From the NCBI GenBank assembly GCA_019058365.1, contig JAHPZE010000016.1, forward strand, positions 1-64,000: a DNA stretch of 64,000 nt, in the 5' to 3' direction. Positions 43,265-52,483 of this stretch are shown here, in pieces. Position numbers and translations under genes: made by a program. The stretch is from Promethearchaeota archaeon (GTDB lineage: Archaea > Asgardarchaeota > Lokiarchaeia > Sigyniarchaeales > SOKP01). The notes below the pieces were generated by a model. That model was given only the letters and a program-made list of their open reading frames with translations. It was not told where the DNA came from and did no database searches. Numbering within the stretch: position 1 is the first letter of the stretch; each line of letters opens with the position of its first letter.

Positions 43265-46129
43265 TCAATTTTTTACCTCTATAAATACCTCAACAACTTT
43301 ATTATCAATTTTTAATTTCTTTATATCTTCTTTACCTTCTAAATTTTGAATGATAATATCGGCTTGTATCATCTTTTTAATTTTTTCTTCATGTTTTTCA
43401 AGAGCTTCTGAAATATCTTTATCAATTATTTTTAAATACAAAATAATTCGATTTTTCGTTGAGAGATTCAATTGTTTTCTATAATTATTTAAATGCCTAA
43501 TCAAATTTCTAGCAATTCCTTCCAACCTTAACGTTGTTGTAATTTTGGTATCTAATTCTATTAAAATTTCAGACTCTTCTCCCTTTTCAATATTTACTTT
43601 TCTCACATTTATAGCTTCTGCTATAATATCTAAATATTTCTTTTCAAGATTTACTCCTTTTATTGTAACCTTATTTAGAACCTGTCTAACTGGAATTTTA
43701 GAATTATCTCTTAATTCTAAGGATCTTTTTACTATTTCTCTTGTTAGTTCCATATTTTTTAGAACTTCGCTTTTAATCAATGTCTCATCAAATTCTGGCC
43801 AAAACTCTAAATGGACGGATTCAAAATTTATACTCCCTTGTTCTATCAATTTCTTGTATATTATCTCTGAAATAAAAGGAGTTAGAGGAGCTAAGAGTTT
43901 TGACAAATTATACAGCGTATACGACAGTGTATTCATCGCTGATAGTTTTTCATTTATAATCTCACTTTTAAATCGATTTCTACTGTGTTTGATGTACCAC
44001 GTAGACAGATCCTCAATGAAATTGAAAAATAATCTACTTGTTTCTGCTGTGTCATAATCATTCATGAGTTGTGTAATATCCCGAATAAGTTTATTCAATA
44101 AACTGACAATCCATTGATCTAAAATATTATCTGAATGCGTTATATCCATAGTAATGTCATCAATATCAATCAATGAATAGAACTTTAGAATATTAATTAA
44201 CAATAAATTAAATCGTCGGTAAACCTGTTTTACAATTTCTTCTTTAAAATTTAAATCTTGTGCCCTCATCAATTGGGATGACAAAAGATATACTCTTAAA
44301 GCATCAGCTCCATACTTTTCAATCATTACCTCTGGATTAGGGAAATTTCTTTTGGATTTTGCCATCTTCGTTCCATCTTCAGCAAGTATATTGCCATTTA
44401 CAACTACATTTTTAAACGGAATATCATCAAATAATAAGACAGATATTACATGCATATAGTAAAACCACGCTCTAACCTGTCCAATATACTCAGAAACAAA
44501 ATCACTTGGATAGTTATGCTTAAACCATTCCGAATTTTCAAATGGATAATGTTTTGCAGCATATGGCATTGATCCTGATTCCAGCCAGCAATCAAAAACC
44601 TCTGGTACACGGGTCATTACTTTACTGCAACTGGGACATTTAAGATGGATCATATCAACTATATGTCTATGAAGATCTAAATCATCGGGGACCTCTTCAA
44701 TTGCATTTTCCTGCAATTCATTAATGGATCCAATGACTTTAATTTGTTTACATTCTTCACATTCCCAAATGGGCATAGCTGTAGCCCAAAATCTATTTCG
44801 TGAAATACACCAATCAGGAGCGGTATTCACTATACTTTCATATCTTCTAGAAATCTCTTTAGGATACCATTTGATCTTTTCATTAGTTTTTAGAAGCTTC
44901 TGTTTTATTTGCTGAATGTCTATAAACCAGGCATCAAGAGCATTATAAATTAATGGAGTATCACATCTATAACAGAATGGATAAGAATGTGAGTAGTCTT
45001 CTGAACTAAATAATAGATTTCGTTGTTGCAAATCCACTAATACTTGTTTATCTACATCTTTAAACCATAATCCAATCCAATTTCTTGGACCTTTGGCTAG
45101 ATTGCCATGCTCATCAATGTGTTGAATTATAGGTAAATCATATTTCTTAATCATTTCATAATCAAATTCTCCATAAATTGCTATGTGTATAATTCCTGTT
45201 CCCTCATTAGATAATACCTCATCACCACCATCAATAACAAAATGCCCTTTTTTGTTGGTATCAAGAGAAATTTGATATAAAGGCTTATATTCTATATTAA
45301 GTAGGTCTTTTCCTTTAAATTCATTAACAATTTCATAGTCTTTTTTGATTATATCCAGTTGGGTTTTTATCAATATTAAATATTCATCATCCAGCTTTAT
45401 CTTAACATAATCTTGCTCACTATTTACAGCTAAAGCTACATTTCCAATTAACGTCCAAGGCGTAGTAGTCCAAGCGAGAAAAAATGTCATTGATTCTTCA
45501 TTCAATTTGAATTTTACTGTTATTGATTGTTCACTAATGTCTTTATAGCTATTATCCATCGAAATCTCGGAATTCGAAAGTGGTGTTTCACAACGAGGAC
45601 AATAAAATAAAATTTTCTTACCTCTATACACTAAACCATCATTATATATTTTTTTAAAAATGTACCATATGGTTTCCATATAAGTATTATCCATGGTTTT
45701 ATAAGAATTATTGAACTCTATCCACTTACCCATTCGTTCAACGGTTTTTTTCCATTCATTTGTATACCAAAGCACTTTTGATCGACAGAATTCATTGAAA
45801 TTATCTATACCCATTTCGTATATTTCATTTTTTTGCTTCAAATTAAGGGCTTCTTCACATATACTCTCTATTGGCAAACCATGACAATCCCAGCCCCATC
45901 TTCTCTCACAATGATACCCTTTCATTGTCCAATATCTTGGAAATACATCCTTAGTTACAAAACTTAAAATATGACCATAATGTGGCAATCCCGTTGCAAA
46001 AGGAGGTCCATCATAAAATATATATGGATTTTCCTTTGGTGTTTGTTCGACACTTTTTTCAAAAATCTTATTATCTTTCCAAAATTGTATAAGTTCCTGT
46101 TCTTTTTCAATATATGAAATATTTAACAC
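43265..46129 (-). CDS. ileS: Isoleucyl-tRNA synthetase
   Basis: The 954-residue enzyme starts at GTG 46129. It has the family opening FYDGPPFATGLPHYGH with the HIGH variant HYGH at 50-53, then WGWDCHGLP. An editing (CP1) domain contains the AWTTTPWTLIGN core, and KMAKS (about 588) replaces KMSKS. A zinc-binding CxxC (CPRC, CEEC, CPSC) lies in the linker and CP1 parts. The C-terminal anticodon domain is shorter than in many archaea (typical total about 1040). TTTPWTLIGN and HYGH distinguish it from ValRS and LeuRS. It probably forms a unit with cysS, an arrangement without obvious functional meaning beyond both being synthetases. Confidence 0.93.
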   Translation of the reverse strand: MLNISYIEKEQELIQFWKDNKIFEKSVEQTPKENPYIFYDGPPFATGLPHYGHILSFVTKDVFPRYWTMKGYHCERRWGWDCHGLPIESICEEALNLKQKNEIYEMGIDNFNEFCRSKVLWYTNEWKKTVERMGKWIEFNNSYKTMDNTYMETIWYIFKKIYNDGLVYRGKKILFYCPRCETPLSNSEISMDNSYKDISEQSITVKFKLNEESMTFFLAWTTTPWTLIGNVALAVNSEQDYVKIKLDDEYLILIKTQLDIIKKDYEIVNEFKGKDLLNIEYKPLYQISLDTNKKGHFVIDGGDEVLSNEGTGIIHIAIYGEFDYEMIKKYDLPIIQHIDEHGNLAKGPRNWIGLWFKDVDKQVLVDLQQRNLLFSSEDYSHSYPFCYRCDTPLIYNALDAWFIDIQQIKQKLLKTNEKIKWYPKEISRRYESIVNTAPDWCISRNRFWATAMPIWECEECKQIKVIGSINELQENAIEEVPDDLDLHRHIVDMIHLKCPSCSKVMTRVPEVFDCWLESGSMPYAAKHYPFENSEWFKHNYPSDFVSEYIGQVRAWFYYMHVISVLLFDDIPFKNVVVNGNILAEDGTKMAKSKRNFPNPEVMIEKYGADALRVYLLSSQLMRAQDLNFKEEIVKQVYRRFNLLLINILKFYSLIDIDDITMDITHSDNILDQWIVSLLNKLIRDITQLMNDYDTAETSRLFFNFIEDLSTWYIKHSRNRFKSEIINEKLSAMNTLSYTLYNLSKLLAPLTPFISEIIYKKLIEQGSINFESVHLEFWPEFDETLIKSEVLKNMELTREIVKRSLELRDNSKIPVRQVLNKVTIKGVNLEKKYLDIIAEAINVRKVNIEKGEESEILIELDTKITTTLRLEGIARNLIRHLNNYRKQLNLSTKNRIILYLKIIDKDISEALEKHEEKIKKMIQADIIIQNLEGKEDIKKLKIDNKVVEVFIEVKN

Positions 46130-46449
46130 CTAACTTGAGATTTTTTTATTATCATTAAATATTCTAACTTAAATACATTCTAAATAAAAATTGTTTAACA
46201 TTAGGGAGATTATATCGCAATTCTAAGTTATTTTATTCATGAAGTAGGATGTGGAGTAAAGGTTACGAGAATTCACTTCACAAATAAATGAAGTTAGATA
46301 ATAATAATCGCGGATATGATCTTTATCATATTTTGTGCAAAACCTAAGAATTTAGTATTTTTATTCATAACATCCACATCCACGTTATATTTTAAATATA
46401 GTAAAATGATCTAAAAAATATTTCGGTATTTTCTAGATTTATATCATCA
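46130..46449. other. 320-base gene-free region with nested inverted repeats
   Basis: GGATGTGG at 46248-46255 pairs with CCACATCC at 46374-46381. Between them are a 6-bp hairpin (ACTTCA/TGAAGT, about 46278-46297) and a perfect 7-bp hairpin (ATATGAT/ATCATAT, loop CTTT, about 46313-46331). This could be a folded RNA of about 134 nt or part of the untranslated regions of ileS and its neighbour. The strand is undecided: TATA-like words exist on both sides. Confidence 0.35.
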
Positions 46450-48453
46450 TTAATCTAAAAATATATAATTATGAGCAATTTTCCTTTTGTCCCTTCCAGC
46501 AAGGATGTGAATATGTTTGATTGTTCTAAGTGAGTCCTTACTAAAATTATCAATTGGAATATAAACCAGTTCTCTATTTTTAATTCCAGCTAGTGAGTAG
46601 AAATATTTACGAGGTGGTTTATTTGCTACATAGGCTATGTACCTTTCTTTTGAATAAATAATTGCAGCCTTAAGTAAGCGGTCTGCTTTATTCTTAGTAT
46701 CTTTGTATTCATAATCCATATGTGGGTCAAAAATGGATCTTAGAAATAGTGCTGGAAAGATTGATAATAATCCTCCAACTTCTACATGCGTAATTCCTGG
46801 ACCAATAACATAATCTCCAGGATTTGTTGAATAGAAAGCCATATCACTCTCCCTCTCATGTTCTGCCCACCAAGTCAATTTGTACGGATATTTTTCTATT
46901 TCTCCATCATCCTTATCAAATATCACTATAATTGTATCAGTTTTACCTTGAATCTGTTGAATATTCTGCACATAAATCTTCTTTTTAAAAGCCCAATTCC
47001 TAATAGTTTCCTTAATTGCAATTCCATCCATTAAGCTAGATTTGAATTCTTCTATTTTGATTCTCTGATTTTTTAAATTTTTAATTGCTTTTTTTCTTAT
47101 AAAAGCAAAGTAGTCTTCTTCTAAAATATCTTCAGGAGGCCAAGAAACTGTATAATCTTTACCTTCTTCCCATTTTTCTCGCCATTCACCTGGATATTTT
47201 TCTTGAGATTTTTCCTTTAATGGTAGGTTTTTTTCTTTTCCATACCCATAAGGATGATATCTTCTTAATTTTATATACCGACCACTTGGATCATAACCAC
47301 CTTCTATATTCATCTTCAATGTTTCATAATTATCACTTTCATCATCATAGGGATATTTTGTTGCTTTTTCCATAACTTTCCAAGCATAATCATCATCAAT
47401 AATATTCTTTGAGGCAATTAACAATTGATACAAATTTGGTAATAATCTTTGTTCTGATAATGAGAGATTTCTTGAATATTGAAAAAGAGTTTTTAATTTA
47501 TGAAGATCTACAAATTCCTTGTATTCCTCTTCATACTCATATTTAGATTTTAATAAGATCTTCCTAATATGTTCAATCTTATTATAGGAATGCAGAATTT
47601 TATAAACTTCTTCGGGAGTTTCGATATTTTCTAATTTTTCTTTTGAGAACTTCTCTCGAAATTTTAACCATTTATATGTATGATAGGGTAATTCTCCTAA
47701 AAGAAACCTGGCGTCAGAACCATTTATATTGTAAATTTTCACATATTTATGAGGAATTAAATCCAATTCCACATCTCGAACTTTTTTTGGATTGTCTAAA
47801 TAATATTTCACGCTTTCCCAATGAGCCATACCAATAATAAGTAAAATCCTATGATATAATGGTGCCATCTTTAAAAGATGAGCTGCCATATATTTTTCTC
47901 TAAGAATATCTTTTTCAGTATAATCGTACTCTTTATCGAAATTTTCTTGATTTTTAAGAAAATCCTCTAAATTTGTCTTATCTTTAAGTTTATCTTTTTT
48001 ATCCTTGAACTCTTCCGTAAAATGTTTTGATATTTGCAGATAAAACTTCTGAAGACCAATTTGATTAATCGCGTAATCATCTGGAAACTTGAAACTTGGA
48101 GGCAAATACTCAGAGACAGACAGATCGATGAATTCGATTGGAATATTATGTTCGAGACCAATTCTTATACCTTCTATTATAGAATCTCCTGGATCTATTG
48201 GAATGAAGTTTAACTTTTTAGGATTTAATGTATCAGCATATCCAATTAAAGATAAAAAAGGTAATCTTTCAATAGCCTCCATTACTTCATCTTGCATATT
48301 ATTTGGCAATTCTACAGCAATTATATCCGGAAATACTTTAAATAACGCTGTACGTACCAATTTCGCAAACTCTATACGCGAATGAAAAGTGGGAATAACG
48401 TAAATATTTTTAAATTTAATAAATGGATTCTCATCCATGTGAATCTTTATCAT
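46450..48453 (-). CDS. TraB/DUF5682-like protein coupled to a MoxR ATPase
   Basis: The 667-residue protein starts like TraB/EreA-type proteins. It has IYVIPTFHSRIEFAKLV, then PDIIAVELPNNMQDEVMEAI, and near residue 210 ILLIIGMAHWESVKYYL. The His of HSR, the Glu of AVELP and the His of GMAHW correspond to the conserved residues of that fold. A long charged middle follows. A distinct C-terminal domain contains DTIIVIFDKDDGEIEKYPYKLTWWAEHERESDMAFYS, GPGITHVEVGGLLSIFP and YIAYVANKPPRKYF. I do not recognise an enzyme family for that domain. The gene overlaps the MoxR-type ATPase upstream by 23 bases, or 8 if the ATG at 48438 is used. The two are clearly co-translated. Confidence 0.65.
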   Translation of the reverse strand: MIKIHMDENPFIKFKNIYVIPTFHSRIEFAKLVRTALFKVFPDIIAVELPNNMQDEVMEAIERLPFLSLIGYADTLNPKKLNFIPIDPGDSIIEGIRIGLEHNIPIEFIDLSVSEYLPPSFKFPDDYAINQIGLQKFYLQISKHFTEEFKDKKDKLKDKTNLEDFLKNQENFDKEYDYTEKDILREKYMAAHLLKMAPLYHRILLIIGMAHWESVKYYLDNPKKVRDVELDLIPHKYVKIYNINGSDARFLLGELPYHTYKWLKFREKFSKEKLENIETPEEVYKILHSYNKIEHIRKILLKSKYEYEEEYKEFVDLHKLKTLFQYSRNLSLSEQRLLPNLYQLLIASKNIIDDDYAWKVMEKATKYPYDDESDNYETLKMNIEGGYDPSGRYIKLRRYHPYGYGKEKNLPLKEKSQEKYPGEWREKWEEGKDYTVSWPPEDILEEDYFAFIRKKAIKNLKNQRIKIEEFKSSLMDGIAIKETIRNWAFKKKIYVQNIQQIQGKTDTIIVIFDKDDGEIEKYPYKLTWWAEHERESDMAFYSTNPGDYVIGPGITHVEVGGLLSIFPALFLRSIFDPHMDYEYKDTKNKADRLLKAAIIYSKERYIAYVANKPPRKYFYSLAGIKNRELVYIPIDNFSKDSLRTIKHIHILAGRDKRKIAHNYIFLD

Positions 48454-49387
48454 TTTTTTTTACGAATTTATCATAATAATCATTAACTTCATCAAGGTCT
48501 CTAAATACTTTAAATGAGATTGATTCACTTTGTTTTTTCAAAAACTCTTCATAATTTCCTGGTAAGTACTTTAATGCAGCTTCTTCTAATATTTGAATTA
48601 TGGCATTTTCTAATGTACTCTTTTCAATTATATCTTGATTTTCTTTAATCAACAACCTTGATTTAATATAATATCTTAAGATATTAATCCCATCTCTAAC
48701 AGTATAATCGTCATGCTTGTGAGCGTTCTGAAGGAAATTTGCGCAATATTCTAATATTTCCTCTGAAGCAAAGGGCAAATTGTACTTTAAAATTTTTAGT
48801 TCATCTATTTTATTCGGGAATTCTATTAAAATACGAGGATTCAATCTTGACATTATATATTCTGGGATTTCATATGTACTAGAATCAGCGTTCATAGTTA
48901 TACATAACCGGAATTCCGGATGAGCATAAATTCTTACACCCGCAATAATACTTTCAACATATCGTCTTTTATCCATCAATGATGCTAATGACGCCCAACT
49001 TTTTTCACTCATCCTATTTCCCTCATCCAGTAAACATACCCCTCCTTTTACCATGGCAGACACTAAAGAACTAGCAATATAAACTATTTTATTATCTGAA
49101 GCAATAACAGGACTGATTAGTAGATCTTCGGGGCGGGTATCCATTGTACATTGAAACATATATACATCTTTTCCTAATCTTTTTCCAGCAGCATAAGCAA
49201 GTGTCGTTTTGCCTATACCCGGCTTTCCTAGAATTCGAGGATTGAGGGGTAAATCATCTTTATCGACAACCATCCATGCTGCTTTTAATTGGTTAATTAA
49301 ATCATCATTTCCAACCCATTGCATATCAACATGAGCTGGTTCAGATAAAAGTAATTCTATATCTGAAATTGTTACTTTCTCTGGCAC
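48431..49387 (-). CDS. MoxR-type AAA+ ATPase
   Basis: The 318-residue protein has Walker A GKPGIGKTT (54-62) and Walker B GVCLLDEGNRM (about 117-127). A MoxR-type loop lies between the two, and sensor 1 is in CITMNADSS. An arginine finger is plausible in YIMSRLNPR. The C-terminal lid includes HDDYTVRDGINILRYYIKS. MoxR ATPases act as chaperones that remodel or insert metals into partner proteins, usually one with a VWA domain. Here the overlapping downstream gene is a TraB-like protein and no VWA gene is next to it. The ATPase probably acts on that partner. Confidence 0.85.
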   Translation of the reverse strand: MPEKVTISDIELLLSEPAHVDMQWVGNDDLINQLKAAWMVVDKDDLPLNPRILGKPGIGKTTLAYAAGKRLGKDVYMFQCTMDTRPEDLLISPVIASDNKIVYIASSLVSAMVKGGVCLLDEGNRMSEKSWASLASLMDKRRYVESIIAGVRIYAHPEFRLCITMNADSSTYEIPEYIMSRLNPRILIEFPNKIDELKILKYNLPFASEEILEYCANFLQNAHKHDDYTVRDGINILRYYIKSRLLIKENQDIIEKSTLENAIIQILEEAALKYLPGNYEEFLKKQSESISFKVFRDLDEVNDYYDKFVKKNDKDSHG

Positions 49388-49566
49388 AATAATTCACATT
49401 CCTATATACTAATAATGGTTATAAAAGTTCACTATAATTAATTTTTCGAATTAAAATTGATATAATAATTCGTTGCAAAAACATAAAAATCTCTTCTTTG
49501 GCTCAAATATAAAAGAAATGAATCTATCTTAACTATAACATATTAGAAAGGATTTATCGAGTAACG

Positions 49567-50118
49567 ATGTCTGGGGATCATCAAAAATATATTGTATTCA
49601 AAATAGCTCTTCTTGGGGATACTGCCGTCGGAAAAACCTCTCTGGTTGATATGTATACCCAACATCGATTTAAAGAGGATTACAAACCGACTTTAGGAGT
49701 TTCAATATGTGTGAAAGAATTAACAAGCAAAAGAATAAATACTCAAATTCGATTGATCATTTGGGATATTGCTGGTCAAGAAAAATATGTTTTGAGTAGA
49801 AAGATGTTTTTTCAAGGAGTTATGGGAGCCCTTCTTGTGTATGATATAACCAGGTATTCTACATTTGAAAATATTGAATCTAAATGGTTAATAGATTTAA
49901 ATGAATATGGTGACCAAGATTTAGCTTATATTTTAATCGGAAATAAGATTGATTTAGAAGATTCAAAAGTGGTTGCATTTAAAGATGGTGAAAAGCTAGG
50001 TCAGAAAATTAATGCAAGTGCTTTTATTGAAACAAGTGCTAAATATGGTGAAAATGTAGAAAAAGCTTTTGAAAAATTAGTTTTTCAAATATTAAAGAAT
50101 GAAGGAATTGAAACTTAA
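49567..50118 (+). CDS. Ras/Rab-like small GTPase 1
   Basis: The 183-residue protein has all five G motifs: GDTAVGKTS (17-25), Thr42 in PTLG (switch I), WDIAGQE with the catalytic Gln71, NKID (126-129) and ETSAK (about 150). Switch II reads QEKYVLSRKMFFQG. The overall layout is Rab-like. It ends without a CaaX or Cys-rich tail (KNEGIET), so membrane attachment by prenylation is not supported. Asgard archaea encode many such GTPases, mostly without known partners. It leads a same-strand cluster with a PPC-domain gene 16 bases downstream and two further GTPases. Confidence 0.93.
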   Translation: MSGDHQKYIVFKIALLGDTAVGKTSLVDMYTQHRFKEDYKPTLGVSICVKELTSKRINTQIRLIIWDIAGQEKYVLSRKMFFQGVMGALLVYDITRYSTFENIESKWLIDLNEYGDQDLAYILIGNKIDLEDSKVVAFKDGEKLGQKINASAFIETSAKYGENVEKAFEKLVFQILKNEGIET

Positions 50119-50134
50119 AAAAAGGTAAATAAAT

Positions 50135-50566
50135 ATGAAGAGTATCGAAACTAAAACTAAACGAGTTATTATCGGAAAGATTGAACCTGATGAAGATTTA
50201 ATAGATGCTATAATCGTCATAGTAAATAAACACAGAATTACCTCTGGATTGATTAATTGTATTGGAGCTTTAAAAAAATTCACAATTGGATATTTTGATA
50301 TTGAATCTAGAAGATATTTAACTAAGACAATTGATGAGTATGTAGAATTGGTATCTTGTATGGGAAATATATTCTTCAAGAATGGCGAACCAATAGTTCA
50401 TTTACATTTCTCTATAGGAACAAGGGATTATAATATTATTGGAGGTCATTTACTCCAACCAAGTATAGTCTCAGTAACAGGCGAAGTTTGTATCTTAGAA
50501 ATTGAAAAAAAGTTAGAAAGATCAAATGATATGAAATTTAATTTATCATTATTAGATTTGGAATGA
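50135..50566 (+). CDS. PPC/DUF296 domain protein
   Basis: The 143-residue protein carries the PPC (plants and prokaryotes conserved) fold. The opening strand is KRVIIGKIEPDEDLIDAI, then comes SGLINCIGALKKFTIGYFD, then the hallmark metal-binding part GEPIVHLHFSIG followed by YNIIGGHLLQP. Three His residues are the expected zinc ligands. In bacteria and archaea this domain is a stand-alone trimer of unknown role. In plants it is joined to AT-hooks and binds DNA. No AT-hook is present here. It lies between two small-GTPase genes with gaps of 16 and 6 bases, so it belongs to that transcription unit. Confidence 0.82.
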   Translation: MKSIETKTKRVIIGKIEPDEDLIDAIIVIVNKHRITSGLINCIGALKKFTIGYFDIESRRYLTKTIDEYVELVSCMGNIFFKNGEPIVHLHFSIGTRDYNIIGGHLLQPSIVSVTGEVCILEIEKKLERSNDMKFNLSLLDLE

Positions 50567-50572
50567 TTTAAA

Positions 50573-51127
50573 ATGACAGAAAGAGATAAGAGGAAATGGG
50601 CAATTAAATTAACTGTATTAGGAGATCAAGCAGTAGGGAAAACCTCTTTAATTAAAAAATATGTTACTGGAGCTTTTGAAATGGATTATCATCCAACATT
50701 AGGAGTAGATATAACACTTAAAGATCTCGTTCTCGATGAGATTAATTCTGAGGTTCGCCTAATCTTGTGGGATATTGCTGGTCAAAATAAATATGAATTG
50801 ACTAGAAAAATGTTTTTTCAAGGATGTGTTGGAGCTTTATTAATCTATGATGTGACAAGACCCTCAACTTTTAAAAATGTAACTGCGAAATGGTTAAATG
50901 ACTTTAAACAATATGGACGCTCAAACGCAATATTTATTCTGATTGGGAATAAAGTAGATATGGAGGATTCAATAAAAGTACATTCTGAAGACGGAATAAA
51001 GTTATCCAAAGAGCTAAAGGCGATAGATTTTATTGAAACAAGTGCAAAATATGGTAAAAATGTTGAAAAAGCATTTGAAAAATTAGTTATGCATGTATTA
51101 AACAATCTTAGTGGAAAATCAAATTAA
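50573..51127 (+). CDS. Ras/Rab-like small GTPase 2
   Basis: The 184-residue protein is a close relative of GTPase 1. Its motifs are GDQAVGKTS, HPTLG, WDIAGQN, GNKVD and ETSAK. The residue after the catalytic Gln is Asn where almost all Ras-family proteins have Glu (WDxAGQE). The switch II that follows, KYELTRKMFFQGC, is otherwise conserved. The change might alter nucleotide exchange or partner choice. It ends SGKSN with no lipidation signal. It starts 6 bases after the PPC gene and is followed after 17 bases by the possible V4R gene, so all four probably share a transcript. Confidence 0.92.
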   Translation: MTERDKRKWAIKLTVLGDQAVGKTSLIKKYVTGAFEMDYHPTLGVDITLKDLVLDEINSEVRLILWDIAGQNKYELTRKMFFQGCVGALLIYDVTRPSTFKNVTAKWLNDFKQYGRSNAIFILIGNKVDMEDSIKVHSEDGIKLSKELKAIDFIETSAKYGKNVEKAFEKLVMHVLNNLSGKSN

Positions 51128-51144
51128 AAAAAATTAAAACCGAA

Positions 51145-51711
51145 ATGATTGGAGATTATAAAGGAATTGTAAAAAATAAGGTTGTCATAGCACTACTCCA
51201 GGCATATCATGATATCCTTGATTATGATGGAATGAAATCAATTCTAAGAGAAGCAGAAATGATTTATCTAAAGGATATAGGAAACGAAAATCCTAATGAT
51301 ATAATAGATTATTTTTCTTTTAAAAAAATCATTTCTGCTCAAAATTGTTTATTATATGATTCTTCAAAACTCCTCTATGAAATTGGTAAAAAAATGGCAT
51401 TTTATTTATTCCCATTTGGTAAAAGTCTTGAAGAGATAATCAATGAAATTAATACTTCTATTATTACAGATTGGAAAGTTGAAATTTTAGATAATAGTGA
51501 AAATGAAATAACCGTTCAAGTTGATAGGTGCATCTTCTGTTCTGAGATTGGAGTTCCTTGTGATTTATTTATTGGATTTTTAGTTCATTCATTACAGAAA
51601 TCATTACCCTCAGAACAAATGGTTACATGCAAAAGAGAAAATGAAGATATAAACGATCCAACTCACAATAGTTTTATTGTTAAATTAAAAATTGGGAAAA
51701 ATATTAAATAA
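51145..51711 (+). CDS. V4R-like (4-vinyl reductase/hydrocarbon-binding) protein
   Basis: The 188-residue protein has features of the V4R fold. A helix containing LYEIGKKMAFYLFPFG precedes strands WKVEILDNSENEITVQV. A Cys-bearing end reads DRCIFCSEIGVPCDLFIGFLVHSL, then VTCKRENED and a closing strand NSFIVKLKIG. V4R domains bind small hydrophobic molecules or metals and often sense ligands. The match is by pattern and the identity is moderate. It sits in the small-GTPase cluster, which suggests a ligand-sensing part for a GTPase pathway. A clearer V4R gene lies beside the fourth GTPase near 63.2 kb. Confidence 0.55.
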   Translation: MIGDYKGIVKNKVVIALLQAYHDILDYDGMKSILREAEMIYLKDIGNENPNDIIDYFSFKKIISAQNCLLYDSSKLLYEIGKKMAFYLFPFGKSLEEIINEINTSIITDWKVEILDNSENEITVQVDRCIFCSEIGVPCDLFIGFLVHSLQKSLPSEQMVTCKRENEDINDPTHNSFIVKLKIGKNIK

Positions 51712-51839
51712 TTTTTTGAAGAAGATAATATTAGTATAATTTATTGAAGAAATCCTTATATTTGTAATTAAAAAAATATCATATATCAAATTTGAAATAA
51801 AGTATTAAATATACTTACAACAAAATAATAAATTGCACA

Positions 51840-52394
51840 ATGACAAGAGAAGAAACTAGTGAATTACGTGAATTCGTTTTTAAAATAACTATTTTAGGAG
51901 ATGCAGCAGTGGGCAAAACTTCATTGATTAGCCAATTTGTAGAAGGATCATTTCAAGAAGATTATAAACCCACATTAGGAGCTAATATTGTACGAAAAGA
52001 TGTAAATCTTGATAATGCAAGAGTCAGATTAATCATGTGGGATTTAGCTGGTCAAGAAAAATATCAAGTTGTTCGTAGTATGTACTTTCAAGGATGTCAG
52101 GGCGCTCTACTCGTTTATGACGTAACGCGCTATAATACATTAGATAATATTAATACGAAATGGTTAAGAGACTTTAAAAAACATGTAAAAAAGAAAGGAG
52201 CATTCATCTTAATAGGAAATAAAAGTGATTTAAAAGATCAGAGAGTAATACCTACAGAACGAGGACAAGAATTAGCTACTAAAATTAAAGCTAGCCATTT
52301 TATTGAAACAAGTGCAAAACTCGGAGAAAATATTGAAGAGGCTTTTTCTCTCCTAGTACATCAAATTTTAAGTGATCATGGGGTTAATCTTTAA
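51840..52394 (+). CDS. Ras/Rab-like small GTPase 3
   Basis: The 184-residue protein has GDAAVGKTS, KPTLG, WDLAGQE, GNKSD and ETSAK. Its switch II, QEKYQVVRSMYFQG, is closest to Rab-type sequences. Its N-terminus carries an extra acidic stretch (TREETSELREF). There is no C-terminal lipidation motif. It lies 128 bases after the V4R-like gene, so it may have its own promoter, and is followed after 89 bases by the aminotransferase. Confidence 0.93.
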   Translation: MTREETSELREFVFKITILGDAAVGKTSLISQFVEGSFQEDYKPTLGANIVRKDVNLDNARVRLIMWDLAGQEKYQVVRSMYFQGCQGALLVYDVTRYNTLDNINTKWLRDFKKHVKKKGAFILIGNKSDLKDQRVIPTERGQELATKIKASHFIETSAKLGENIEEAFSLLVHQILSDHGVNL

Positions 52395-52483
52395 AAAATT
52401 TTAATAATCTCAAAAAACTCTTTTTTGTATCAGCATATTAACAAGCAGACTTTTTTAATATTTTACTATAAAGAAAATTAATC

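Noticed and set aside
49567-52394. Prenylation (CaaX or Cys-Cys) signals on the small GTPases
   Set aside because: None of the four C-termini contains a suitable cysteine.
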